DNA of 7,800 nt from Treponema sp. UBA4326 (GCA_002393835.1 DGTW01000273.1:1-7800), one strand, 5' to 3'. Positions 1 to 6,520 are shown, counted from the first letter of the stretch. Numbers and translations are program-made. The notes: generated by a model from the sequence alone, not told the origin.

Positions 1-501
1 GTAATCGACAAGGACGGCTGGCTCAACACCGGCGATCTTGGAATGATTTCATGCGACAATGAGCTAAAAATCGTTGGCCGTGCAAAAGACACCATCGTTC
101 TTCTTGGCGGCGAGAACATAGAGCCTGCAGTAATCGAAAAGGCAATCAACGCAAGCCCCTATGTCGAACGCACGGTTGTCGTCGGTCAGGACCAGAAATA
201 TGTTGGTGCCCTCATTGTCCCGGATCAGAATAATGTCCTTTCTTATGCTGAGGAAAACAATATCGTCTACGACACCTACGAGAGCCTGCTTGAAACCAGC
301 GAAATCCAGAACCTCTTCCGCTCGGAAATAGACACCTTGGACAACGCAAAGACCGGCTTCCGCACCTGCGAGCGAATCTTTAAATTCGCAATCCTAAAGC
401 AGTCTTTCGAACTGAACAAGGAAATCAACGCCAAGCAGGAGCTCATGCGCCATAAAATCAACAAGATTTACAAGAAAGAAATCTCGAAGATATTCAAGTA
501 G
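1..501 (+). CDS. AMP-forming acyl-CoA synthetase (long-chain type), C-terminal part, 5' truncated by window edge
   Basis: The reading frame is open from base 1, so this is the last 166 residues of a larger protein (family usually 550-650 aa). Enzymes of this family adenylate a carboxylic acid, usually a fatty acid, with ATP and transfer it to CoA. Visible motifs, numbered from base 1, are the A7 block GWLNTGDLG (6-14) with the ribose-binding Asp12, and the A8 hinge GRAKDTIVLLGGENIEP (26-42) with Arg27. The GGENIEP ending is typical of long-chain synthetases rather than acetyl-CoA synthetase. The rest is the mobile C-terminal subdomain. Its end (142-166) resembles the long-chain family tail 'LTPTxKxKR', but the expected catalytic lysine aligns with Glu147, with Lys145 nearby. 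The substrate cannot be read from this part. Family assignment is firm; activity is uncertain because of that residue. Confidence 0.93.
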   Translation, partial: VIDKDGWLNTGDLGMISCDNELKIVGRAKDTIVLLGGENIEPAVIEKAINASPYVERTVVVGQDQKYVGALIVPDQNNVLSYAEENNIVYDTYESLLETSEIQNLFRSEIDTLDNAKTGFRTCERIFKFAILKQSFELNKEINAKQELMRHKINKIYKKEISKIFK

Positions 502-513
502 GCCTGTAAATGA

Positions 514-539
514 ATGAAAATAGACTTTAAAATTTTCAT
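514..539. repeat. Small perfect inverted repeat downstream of the acyl-CoA synthetase
   Basis: An 8-bp perfect inverted repeat, ATGAAAAT (514-521) and ATTTTCAT (532-539), with a 10-base loop. It lies 12 bases after the synthetase stop and just upstream of the candidate yggS -35. The stem is almost pure A/T and has no following T-run, so it is a poor intrinsic terminator. It could be a weak terminator, an operator, or chance in AT-rich DNA. Confidence 0.3.
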
Positions 540-543
540 CTCT

Positions 544-572
544 TTGACATTATGCCGATAATAGCGTAGACT
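544..572 (+). promoter_or_regulatory. Candidate sigma-70 promoter of yggS
   Basis: A perfect -35 TTGACA (544-549) is followed after 17 bases by TAGACT (567-572), 4 of 6 matches to TATAAT. Transcription would start near 579, leaving a leader of about 9 bases before the ATG at 588. A second A/T block, GATAAT (557-562), could serve as -10 but has no good -35 at proper distance. The -35 is strong, the -10 modest. Confidence 0.45.
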
Positions 573-587
573 GTAGGGCGTAATTTT

Positions 588-1292
588 ATGTCAAATATTT
601 CAGAAAATTTAAAGTCTATTCAAAATAAAATCCGCCTGGCTGAAAAGCGAGCCTTTCGTGCTGAAAACTCTGTCGCTCTTGTGGCCGTCAGCAAGTTTCA
701 TCCGGCAGAAAGCGTAATAGAGGCTATAAAGGCCGGGCAGTTTCTCTTTGGCGAAAATCGGGTTCAGGAAGCTGCTGCAAAATTTGACGAAATCCGGGCA
801 GTCGGCTATCAGCCAAACCTTCACATCATTGGAAGCCTTCAGCGCAACAAGGTTAAGGAAGCCGTTAGAATCGCAACTTGCATAGAAAGCGTTGACAGAA
901 TCGAACTAATAGAAGAAATTGAAAAGCAGGCTGCAAAAATCAACAAGACTATCGAAATTCTCTTTGAAATTCACACGGGAGAGGACTCTAAGGCGGGCTT
1001 TACAAGTGAAGAAGAGCTTGAAAATGCCATAAAACTATGCTCACAGGGCGCCTTTCCTCACATCTGCCCAAGGGGCTTTATGACCATGGCTCCTTTCACA
1101 AGCGATAATTCCCTTATCAGAAAATCTTTCGTCACACTGAGGAATCTTCGTGATAAATTCCAGCAAGATTACCCCAGCCTTAAGCTTAGCGAGCTTTCCA
1201 TGGGCATGAGTGGGGACTATGAGATTGCCATCGAGGAAGGTGCTACGATAGTACGCATCGGTACGGCAATTTTTGGAGAGAGACAGGGGTAA
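588..1292 (+). CDS. yggS: YggS/PROSC family pyridoxal-phosphate homeostasis protein
   Basis: A 234-residue protein, the normal length for the family, forming a single alanine-racemase-like TIM barrel that binds PLP but has no known catalytic role. In other bacteria it buffers free PLP and affects amino- and keto-acid pools. The PLP Schiff-base lysine is Lys36 in VALVAVSKFHP (29-39), followed by the family block FGENRVQE. The C-terminal phosphate-binding region reads SMGMSGDYEIAIEEG, then VRIGTAIFGER, matching the family. The ATG at 588 is supported by the standard position of Lys36; a weak AGGG (575-578) lies 9 bases upstream. The gene has its own candidate promoter and 86 bases separate it from the synthetase. 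It is followed by a decayed-looking stretch rather than a tight operon partner. Identification is very secure. Confidence 0.97.
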   Translation: MSNISENLKSIQNKIRLAEKRAFRAENSVALVAVSKFHPAESVIEAIKAGQFLFGENRVQEAAAKFDEIRAVGYQPNLHIIGSLQRNKVKEAVRIATCIESVDRIELIEEIEKQAAKINKTIEILFEIHTGEDSKAGFTSEEELENAIKLCSQGAFPHICPRGFMTMAPFTSDNSLIRKSFVTLRNLRDKFQQDYPSLKLSELSMGMSGDYEIAIEEGATIVRIGTAIFGERQG

Positions 1293-1514
1293 TTATTCTT
1301 CTTGCGGTCTTTTCGGTAGTTTCTGTTTTTCTACATATTGCAATCCCTTCCTAGCAGCATCACAGTGACGAGAGTTACAAGACTGTATTCCACCGGGCGG
1401 TTGATGAAATGTATAAGGAAAAGAGGGCTTTTTATCAGGGACGGAATGACCGCCGAGCACGCTAGGGCAAAATTTAGAATGTACATTGAATTTTCGCAGG
1501 ATTTTAAATTATAA
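1289..1514 (+). pseudogene. Possible decayed remnant of a small membrane-anchored protein gene
   Basis: Between yggS and argR, frame 2 from 1289 reads a hydrophobic, transmembrane-like stretch (VIILLAVFSVVSVFLHIAI), then a TAG stop (1352-1354). The same frame resumes with a charged, protein-like run including SYKTVFHRAVDEMYKEKRAF and hits TAG at 1463. The third frame supplies a plausible continuation, TAEHARAKFRMYIEFSQDF, ending at TAA (1512-1514). A one-base frame change near 1435-1446 would join them. No ATG, GTG or TTG opens the first part after the preceding in-frame stop (1220-1222). This suggests a gene with a lost start, one nonsense change and one frameshift, or a coding-like chance stretch. 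I do not recognise the family. The end overlaps the argR promoter. Confidence 0.33.
1469..1494. promoter_or_regulatory. Candidate ArgR operator (ARG-box-like palindrome) upstream of argR
   Basis: A perfect 10-bp palindrome AATGTACATT (1478-1487) is flanked by inverted AAAATT (1469-1474) and AATTTT (1489-1494). Read as an 18-bp ARG box (WNTGAATWWWWATTCANW), bases 1474-1491 fit at 14 of 18 positions, keeping GAAT-N4-ATT-N-A. The site overlaps the candidate argR -35, where a bound repressor would block polymerase. ArgR proteins commonly repress their own genes, so autoregulation is the natural reading, but this is inference from one site. Confidence 0.45.
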
Positions 1515-1515
1515 T
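1486..1515 (+). promoter_or_regulatory. Candidate sigma-70 promoter of argR
   Basis: TTGAAT (1486-1491, 4 of 6 matches) is spaced 18 bases from a perfect TATAAT (1510-1515). The expected start is near 1522, giving a leader of about 11 bases that just includes the ribosome-binding site. The -35 is embedded in the ARG-box-like palindrome. Confidence 0.6.
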
Positions 1516-1520
1516 TAGCC

Positions 1521-1526
1521 AAGGAA
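1521..1526 (+). promoter_or_regulatory. Ribosome-binding site of argR
   Basis: AAGGAA lies 6 bases before the ATG at 1533 and fixes that start. It is the only convincing Shine-Dalgarno sequence in front of any complete gene in the window, which makes the other starts stand out. Confidence 0.7.
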
Positions 1527-1532
1527 TTTTAG

Positions 1533-2006
1533 ATGAAAGAACGCTCAGAACGCCTAAAAGCAATAAAAAAACTGATTAAAAACAACAGAATTGAAAGTCA
1601 GGATGAACTTTTACGGGGGCTAACAAAAGAAGGCTTTGATGTTACTCAGGCCACCCTTTCCCGTGACCTGAAACTGCTCAAAGTAGGCAAGGTGAGCGAC
1701 GGACATGCCGGACGTGTATACACTCTGCAGAGCGACGAGGACAGGGGGGAGAGCGAGCAGATTTTCGTTCAGGATTTTTTGCGGGGCTATGTCAGCATTG
1801 ACTGGAATGCCACGACTGTCGTCATAAAGACTTTTGGCGGACATGCAGATGCGGTGGCCAATGCCCTTGACTGCCTGAACCTCGACGAAATCTTAGGAAC
1901 CGTAGCAGGGGATTCATGCGTGTTTGCGGCTTTGCGGGCTGGAGTGAGCGGAGAAGAATTCATGAAAACCCTCAAAAGGCACATTCCAGACCTCGAAGAA
2001 GAGTAA
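1533..2006 (+). CDS. argR: Arginine repressor ArgR/AhrC
   Basis: A 157-residue protein, the usual length (about 150-157). The N-terminal winged helix-turn-helix (about 1-70) contains the recognition-helix signature TQATLSRDLKLLKVGKV (38-54). The C-terminal domain (about 80-157) forms hexamers and binds L-arginine, with GGHADAVANALD (102-113) and the effector loop ILGTVAGDSCVF (120-131). In characterised ArgR/AhrC proteins this loop reads GT-hydrophobic-x-GDD. Here the first Asp is kept (Asp127) and the second is Ser128, so affinity or effector choice may differ. With arginine, the hexamer normally binds ARG boxes to repress arginine synthesis or activate catabolism. No arginine gene is in this window, so its targets are unseen. 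An ARG-box-like palindrome over its own -35 suggests autoregulation. Start supported by AAGGAA 6 bases upstream. Confidence 0.96.
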   Translation: MKERSERLKAIKKLIKNNRIESQDELLRGLTKEGFDVTQATLSRDLKLLKVGKVSDGHAGRVYTLQSDEDRGESEQIFVQDFLRGYVSIDWNATTVVIKTFGGHADAVANALDCLNLDEILGTVAGDSCVFAALRAGVSGEEFMKTLKRHIPDLEEE

Positions 2007-2060
2007 TTTAGGCTCTGCTCGTCAATAAAAAATAAATTTTCTCGCTTTCTTAAAATAATG

Positions 2061-2069
2061 TGTTATAAT
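2061..2069 (+). promoter_or_regulatory. Extended -10 promoter of the nucleoside kinase gene
   Basis: TGT followed by a perfect TATAAT (2064-2069) makes a consensus extended -10 element, which can work without a -35; none is evident. Only 7 bases separate it from the ATG at 2077, so transcription should begin at or within a base or two of the start codon. Confidence 0.6.
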
Positions 2070-2076
2070 ATCCCTT

Positions 2077-3744
2077 ATGAGTACTATGACATTAACTTTT
2101 ACAGACGGAAAAAAAATCGAAGTTTCTTCCCGGGTTCGGGGAAAAGATATTCTGGAACACCTTCCTCCTCACAAGGGGCAGCTTATTGCCCTCAAAGTGA
2201 ATAACAAGGTCGTTTCTTTGTGCCGTCCTATTCGTGTTTCAAGCCGGATTGAGGGCGTTTACCTTGATACTAAGGACGGAGCCTATGTCTACCGCCGCTC
2301 CCTTTCATTCATTCTTGCAGCCGCAGTTCACAAGCTCTTCCCTAAAGACCGCCTTTTAATCGGGCATAGCCTGGCTTACAGCTACTATTATACTCTTGAC
2401 CGGGAAAAGCCCATCACAAAAGAGGAAATTGCTTCCCTAAAGGCTGAGATGCTCAATATCGTGGCCAGGGACATTCCAATCACTACACAGCACATTTCCT
2501 ACGAAGAGGCCGTCGAGTCTTTCCGAAAACTCAACATGCCTGAAACTGCAAAGCAACTTTTGTACCGATGCAGCGATTATGTTCTTGTAAATTCTTTCAA
2601 TGATGACACCAATGCTTTCTGCGATGTTTATTTTGGCGCTCTCGTGGACTCAACCGGAGTGCTTAAGATTTTTGACCTTCAGCAGTATGACGAGGGTTTT
2701 TTGCTCCGCTTCCCCGAGGCCGAAAAACCTGAGGTAGTTGCTCCCTTCTACGATTTGCCCAAGATTTTCGGGATTTTCAAGCGCTACAAAAAGTGGGGCA
2801 AGCTGGTCAATGTCACATCTGCCGCTTCCCTCAACGAAATTGTTTCCCGAAAAAAAATCAATGACTTCATCGATATTTGTGAGACTTACCAGATGCAGAA
2901 TTATGCCGAAGTCGCAAAGCAGATTCATGACCGGGAAAACGTAAAGGTCGTTTTGATTGCAGGTCCATCTTCATCAGGCAAAACTACGTCGGCCTTCAAA
3001 ATGGCTCTGCAGCTCAGGGCAATAGGCTACACTCCGAAGACAATCAGCCTGGACTCATACTATGTTGGCCGGGACAGAAATCCAAAAGACGAAAACGGCA
3101 ACTACGACTATGAGTGCCTTGAAGCCCTTGATGTCGAACTTTTGAACCAGAACTTAATCGACCTTTTCGCCGGAAAAGAAGTTGAAATTCCATGCTACAA
3201 TTTTGATTTGGGACAGAGATATTACAACGGCGAAAACAAAATGAAGCTTGATGCCAAGGATATTCTGATTATCGAGGGAATCCACGGCCTTAATGACAGG
3301 CTCACCCCCCTTATCAAGCCGGAATTCAAATTCAAGATTTACCTTTCGGCCCTTACCCAGCTCAATTTTGACGATCACAACCGTGTTCCGACCAGCGATA
3401 ACCGCCTTATCCGCCGCATCGTCCGTGACGCAAACTTCCGTGGAAAGACTGCGGCCGAGACTATCGGCATGTGGGACAGCGTTCAGAGGGGCGAGCGCCT
3501 TCATATCTTCCCCTTCCAGAACTCTGCTGATGCTGTCTTGAACACAGCTTTGGACTATGAGCTTCCTGTTTTGAAGATTTACGCGGAGCCAAAACTTCGC
3601 GCTGTAAAGCCGAGCGAGCCTCAATACACCGAGGCCTGCCGCCTGATAAACTTCCTCTCTCATTTCAATGCGATTTCATCAGACTATGTTCCAAGTCAGT
3701 CAATCGTGCGTGAATTTATCGGGGGAAGCACATTTAAGTATTAG
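2077..3744 (+). CDS. Uridine kinase/phosphoribulokinase-family nucleoside kinase with ThrRS-like N-terminal domains
   Basis: A 555-residue fusion. Residues about 4-65 look like a TGS domain (TLTFTDGKKIEV start). Residues about 70-150 resemble the second additional domain of threonyl-tRNA synthetase, with IGHSLAYSYYYTLD (95-108) and a helix ending ISYEEAVESF. The HxxxH zinc/editing motif appears replaced by RSLSF (74-78), so tRNA editing is unlikely. From about 290 comes a P-loop kinase of the uridine kinase/phosphoribulokinase family: Walker A GPSSSGKTT (296-304, Lys302), SLDSYYVGRD with a likely catalytic or magnesium-binding Asp326, and IIEGIHGL in the Walker B region. Kinases of this family phosphorylate uridine/cytidine or a related substrate using ATP; the real substrate is not readable. 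The N-terminal part may bind RNA or a regulator. Met4 at 2086 is an alternative start. No Shine-Dalgarno precedes either Met. Confidence 0.9.
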   Translation: MSTMTLTFTDGKKIEVSSRVRGKDILEHLPPHKGQLIALKVNNKVVSLCRPIRVSSRIEGVYLDTKDGAYVYRRSLSFILAAAVHKLFPKDRLLIGHSLAYSYYYTLDREKPITKEEIASLKAEMLNIVARDIPITTQHISYEEAVESFRKLNMPETAKQLLYRCSDYVLVNSFNDDTNAFCDVYFGALVDSTGVLKIFDLQQYDEGFLLRFPEAEKPEVVAPFYDLPKIFGIFKRYKKWGKLVNVTSAASLNEIVSRKKINDFIDICETYQMQNYAEVAKQIHDRENVKVVLIAGPSSSGKTTSAFKMALQLRAIGYTPKTISLDSYYVGRDRNPKDENGNYDYECLEALDVELLNQNLIDLFAGKEVEIPCYNFDLGQRYYNGENKMKLDAKDILIIEGIHGLNDRLTPLIKPEFKFKIYLSALTQLNFDDHNRVPTSDNRLIRRIVRDANFRGKTAAETIGMWDSVQRGERLHIFPFQNSADAVLNTALDYELPVLKIYAEPKLRAVKPSEPQYTEACRLINFLSHFNAISSDYVPSQSIVREFIGGSTFKY

Positions 3745-3751
3745 GAAAGGG

Positions 3752-3804
3752 AGCAGTGTGCAGGTAGCAGTTAGCAGTGTGCAGGTAGCAGTTAGCAGCG
3801 TGCG
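3752..3804. repeat. Left arm of heptamer array: AGCAGTG-type units, 21-bp higher-order period
   Basis: Two exact copies of a 21-bp unit start at 3752 and 3773, with a partial third at 3794. Each 21-mer is three 7-mers: AGCAGTG, TGCAGGT, AGCAGTT. About 7.5 heptamers are present. The array begins 8 bases after the nucleoside kinase stop codon. Confidence 0.9.
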
Positions 3805-3817
3805 ATTTTTAACTTCT
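3805..3817. other. Central spacer between the inverted heptamer arms
   Basis: Thirteen bases, ATTTTTAACTTCT, separate the arms and would form the loop of a long imperfect hairpin. The last seven (AACTTCT) may be a degenerate first unit of the right arm. Confidence 0.6.
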
Positions 3818-3901
3818 CACTGCTCACTTCTCACTTCTCACTGCTCATCGCTCACTGCTCATCGCTCACTGTTCATTGCTCACTGTTCATTGCTCACTGT
3901 T
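3818..3901. repeat. Right arm of heptamer array: 12 CACTGCT-type units, inverted relative to the left arm
   Basis: Twelve consecutive 7-mers without a gap: CACTGCT, CACTTCT twice, CACTGCT, CATCGCT, CACTGCT, CATCGCT, then CACTGTT and CATTGCT alternating, ending CACTGTT. CACTGCT is the exact reverse complement of the left-arm unit AGCAGTG. Alternating units create 14-bp higher-order repeats. The arm ends 3 bases before the mutS2 stop codon, so it may also serve as a transcription barrier or terminator between the convergent genes. Confidence 0.92.
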
Positions 3902-3904
3902 AAC

Positions 3905-6520
3905 TTAATTTAACTCAACATAGGTCTTTCCGAAGCCGCCGTCTTCAGGGCGGGCGTAGTAGAATGATTTTACGCCCGGGTAGTTTGAAAGGTAGTCCTG
4001 GACGGCCTGCTGCAAAATGCCGTTTCCCTTGCCGTGGATGACGCTGAATGACTTGAAATTCGTCATTGCGCAAAGGTCAAGCTGCTTTTGCAGTGATTTT
4101 ATGGCTTCTTCTTCCCTCATGCCCAAAAGACGCAGCTCGAAGACAGGGCTTCCGTTTCCCTCCTCCTTGTTCAGCTCCACGCTGTAATCGGCTGTGGCAA
4201 AGCTGGCGGGCGCAATAAGCTCCATGTCCTTTTGCTTTATGTTCATGCGGATTGAGCCAAGCTGAACCGTCCACAGTCCTTTCTTCTCTTCGTGGAGAAG
4301 AGTTCCCCGGCTGCGGGTTTTTCCGACCAGAACTTCCGCCCCTTCGCAAAACTCAAACTTGGGCTTTGGCATGTTTTTAGGGCGTGGAGCCAGGTTAAAG
4401 ACTTCTTCGTCGGTGTAGGTCGCCTTTGCGCTGGCGAGTGCTTCCTTGTTGCTGAGTTTTTTCTTCGTTTTCTTGTTTGAGACAGTCCTTGCGTCAGAGG
4501 CCCTGGAGATTTTCATGCCGTTTTCGGCGATTTTTGTCTCTTCTTCAATTCTTGCTGAAAGCTCTTTTTCTTCTTCTTCAAGCCTCTCTTTTTCGGCTTC
4601 AAGCTCCAGTTCCTGCTCTTCAACATCTTCCGTCAAATCATTTATGAATTTGCGCATCTTCAGGGTCTTTTCCCTTGTGATTTCCCCTTCACGAAGCTCA
4701 CGCACAAGATTTTCCAGGTTTTTTCTGGTTTCCCTGAGGAATCTGGATTCACTTCTGCTCTCGCGCTCCTTCAGCTCATTTTCCTTCTGGCGGAGTTTAA
4801 GGTCTTTTTGCTCCAGTTTGAGGATTTTCTCGCTCTGACGGTTTTCTTTGTCGGCGAATTCCTTTTCCCGCCTGTCAAGCTCTGCGTGCTTTTGGGTCAG
4901 TCCCTTGATTAAGACCGAGACATCCGCCTGCTGATTCGTAATGTAGGACTTTGCCTTTGTGACGATTGAGGTCGGCAGGCCTGAGCGACGGGCAATATCC
5001 AGGGCATGGCTTTCTCCAGGAACTCCCATTACGATATGATAGGTCGGCGAGAGGGAGTTTGCGTCGAATTCTGCGCTTGCGTTTATGCAGGAAGGGGTAG
5101 TGTAACCGTAATTTTTTAGGCTTCCGTGATGGGTCGTAACGAGAACGAAGGCTTTTTTCGCGATTAGGGAATCAAGACAGGCCATTGCGATTGCTCCACC
5201 TTCCTGAGGGTCTGTTCCGCCCCCGAATTCGTCAAGAAGGACAAGGGAATTTTCGTCAGCGTGCTTTACGGCGGCCGCTATGTTTTTCATGTGGGCAGAG
5301 AAAGTTGATAGTGAATTGTCTATAGACTGGTCATCCCCGATGTCGGCGAAAATTGCATTGAAAAGGGGAAGCCTGGTGCCATCTGCCGCTGGAATCGGAA
5401 AGCCTGACTGATTCAGCATGGCGAGAAGGGCAAAGGTCTTTAAAGTTACTGTTTTTCCGCCCGTGTTTGGGCCAGTGATGATAAGGATTCTTTTGCCCGG
5501 AAGCCATTTAATGTCAATGGGAACGGCCTTGTCGCCCAAAAGTGGGTGACGAGCCTGCAAGAGTAGAGGGGGACGGGCTTCTTCATTTTCAGATTTGTCA
5601 TCGTCTTTTGAATTTCCTCTCTCACAGTGCAGGGCATAATTACAAAGATGCTCGCTTCCCCAGCGGGCGGCGGCATAGCATGAGTCAAAAAGGGTCATGT
5701 TTTTTAGGGCGTCTTTTAAGTCGTCGTAAAGTGGGTGAAGAAGGGCTGTCGTTTCCTTGAAGACTTTTCTTGTTTCCTGAGCCAGACGGGCTTCCTCCTG
5801 CAAAAGCTCGTTGTTCTTGCGTACTACTTCCTCCGGCTCGATAAAGAGAGTCTGGCCGGAAGACGACACTTCGTGAACGATGCCTGAAATCCTGTTTTTC
5901 TGACCTGCCTTTACTGCGAGAACCTGCCTGTCGGCACGGAATGCCGGAAGGTTGCTTTCAAGGACATTGTTGAGGCTGGCGTCGCTGGTGTATTTTTTGA
6001 GGGCGACTTTGATTTCGTTGTTTATTGAAGCGATTTTTGCCCTGATTTCCCGCAAGATAGGCAAGTCCTTTAAATTTCCGTCCTTGTCTATGATTCTTGA
6101 AATTGTGCTTACAGTCTGCTCAAGGCTTGAATATGGAAGGCTTTCGGCAAGGTCAAGAAGATTTTTGAGGGAAAGCTCTGATGAGCAAGTCTTTATGGAA
6201 GAGTACAAATCCAATGCTGATGTTGCAAACTGCCAGAGAAAATAAAGCTGCTCCTGTTCCAGAGTCGTTCCGTCTGCCTGCAAGAGCTTTATGAATGGCG
6301 CGACAGGCCCCCAGGACTGGAGTTTGAGAGGATTTTTTGACTGAATGGCCTTTTGCCACTGAGATGAAAGCCTTTTGAGCGAGTTGATTTCCTCATTTTT
6401 TTCCTGAGTAAGAGGCTCTCTTTTTAAAATGGCCGCTTTTCCTTCCTCGCTCACTGCGAATCCTGAAATTTCCTCACGGATTCTGTAATAATCTAGTTGT
6501 TCTAAAGTTTTTCTGTGCAT
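3905..6520 (-). CDS. mutS2: MutS2 family ATPase with C-terminal Smr domain
   Basis: An 871-residue protein, longer than typical MutS2 (about 780-790). The N-terminal lever/core region (about 1-330) leads to the MutS ATPase: Walker A GPNTGGKT (350-357), DIGDDQSIDNSLSTFSAHM (393-411), and Walker B LVLLDEFGGGTDPQEGG (427-442). A very charged coiled coil fills about 535-668, followed by a lysine-rich linker, a KOW-like segment (about 724-770) and the Smr domain (795-871). In Smr, HGKGNG (829-834) is kept, but the usual LDLRG reads LRLLG (796-800). MutS2 limits homologous recombination in some species, and in Bacillus it acts on collided ribosomes; which role applies here is unknown. It lacks the MutS mismatch-recognition domain. 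The start fits the family N-terminus, but no Shine-Dalgarno precedes it. It lies downstream of rsgA, with a palindromic element between. Confidence 0.96.
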   Translation of the reverse strand: MHRKTLEQLDYYRIREEISGFAVSEEGKAAILKREPLTQEKNEEINSLKRLSSQWQKAIQSKNPLKLQSWGPVAPFIKLLQADGTTLEQEQLYFLWQFATSALDLYSSIKTCSSELSLKNLLDLAESLPYSSLEQTVSTISRIIDKDGNLKDLPILREIRAKIASINNEIKVALKKYTSDASLNNVLESNLPAFRADRQVLAVKAGQKNRISGIVHEVSSSGQTLFIEPEEVVRKNNELLQEEARLAQETRKVFKETTALLHPLYDDLKDALKNMTLFDSCYAAARWGSEHLCNYALHCERGNSKDDDKSENEEARPPLLLQARHPLLGDKAVPIDIKWLPGKRILIITGPNTGGKTVTLKTFALLAMLNQSGFPIPAADGTRLPLFNAIFADIGDDQSIDNSLSTFSAHMKNIAAAVKHADENSLVLLDEFGGGTDPQEGGAIAMACLDSLIAKKAFVLVTTHHGSLKNYGYTTPSCINASAEFDANSLSPTYHIVMGVPGESHALDIARRSGLPTSIVTKAKSYITNQQADVSVLIKGLTQKHAELDRREKEFADKENRQSEKILKLEQKDLKLRQKENELKERESRSESRFLRETRKNLENLVRELREGEITREKTLKMRKFINDLTEDVEEQELELEAEKERLEEEEKELSARIEEETKIAENGMKISRASDARTVSNKKTKKKLSNKEALASAKATYTDEEVFNLAPRPKNMPKPKFEFCEGAEVLVGKTRSRGTLLHEEKKGLWTVQLGSIRMNIKQKDMELIAPASFATADYSVELNKEEGNGSPVFELRLLGMREEEAIKSLQKQLDLCAMTNFKSFSVIHGKGNGILQQAVQDYLSNYPGVKSFYYARPEDGGFGKTYVELN

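Noticed and set aside
1331..1522. 63-aa minus-strand frame opposite the yggS-argR gap
   Set aside because: No ribosome-binding site, no recognisable family, it overlaps the argR promoter, and the + strand reading is more protein-like.
2007..2076. Intrinsic terminator after argR
   Set aside because: The stretch is AT-rich with A- and T-runs but no stable GC-containing stem could be drawn.
3154..3663. 169-aa minus-strand frame inside the nucleoside kinase
   Set aside because: Shadow of a strongly supported P-loop kinase gene; no family motif and no initiation signals.
3752..3901. CRISPR array
   Set aside because: Units are 7 bp, contiguous and without unique spacers; orientation inverts in the middle and no cas gene is near.
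3668..3913. 81-aa + strand frame through the heptamer array with Ser/Leu/His repeats
   Set aside because: It begins inside the kinase gene in another frame and its repeated peptide simply reflects the 7-bp and 21-bp DNA periods, which keep the frame open.
4446..4838. 130-aa Ser/Phe-rich + strand frame
   Set aside because: It is the antisense of the Glu/Lys-rich coiled coil of mutS2, which forces Ser, Phe and Leu codons on the other strand.
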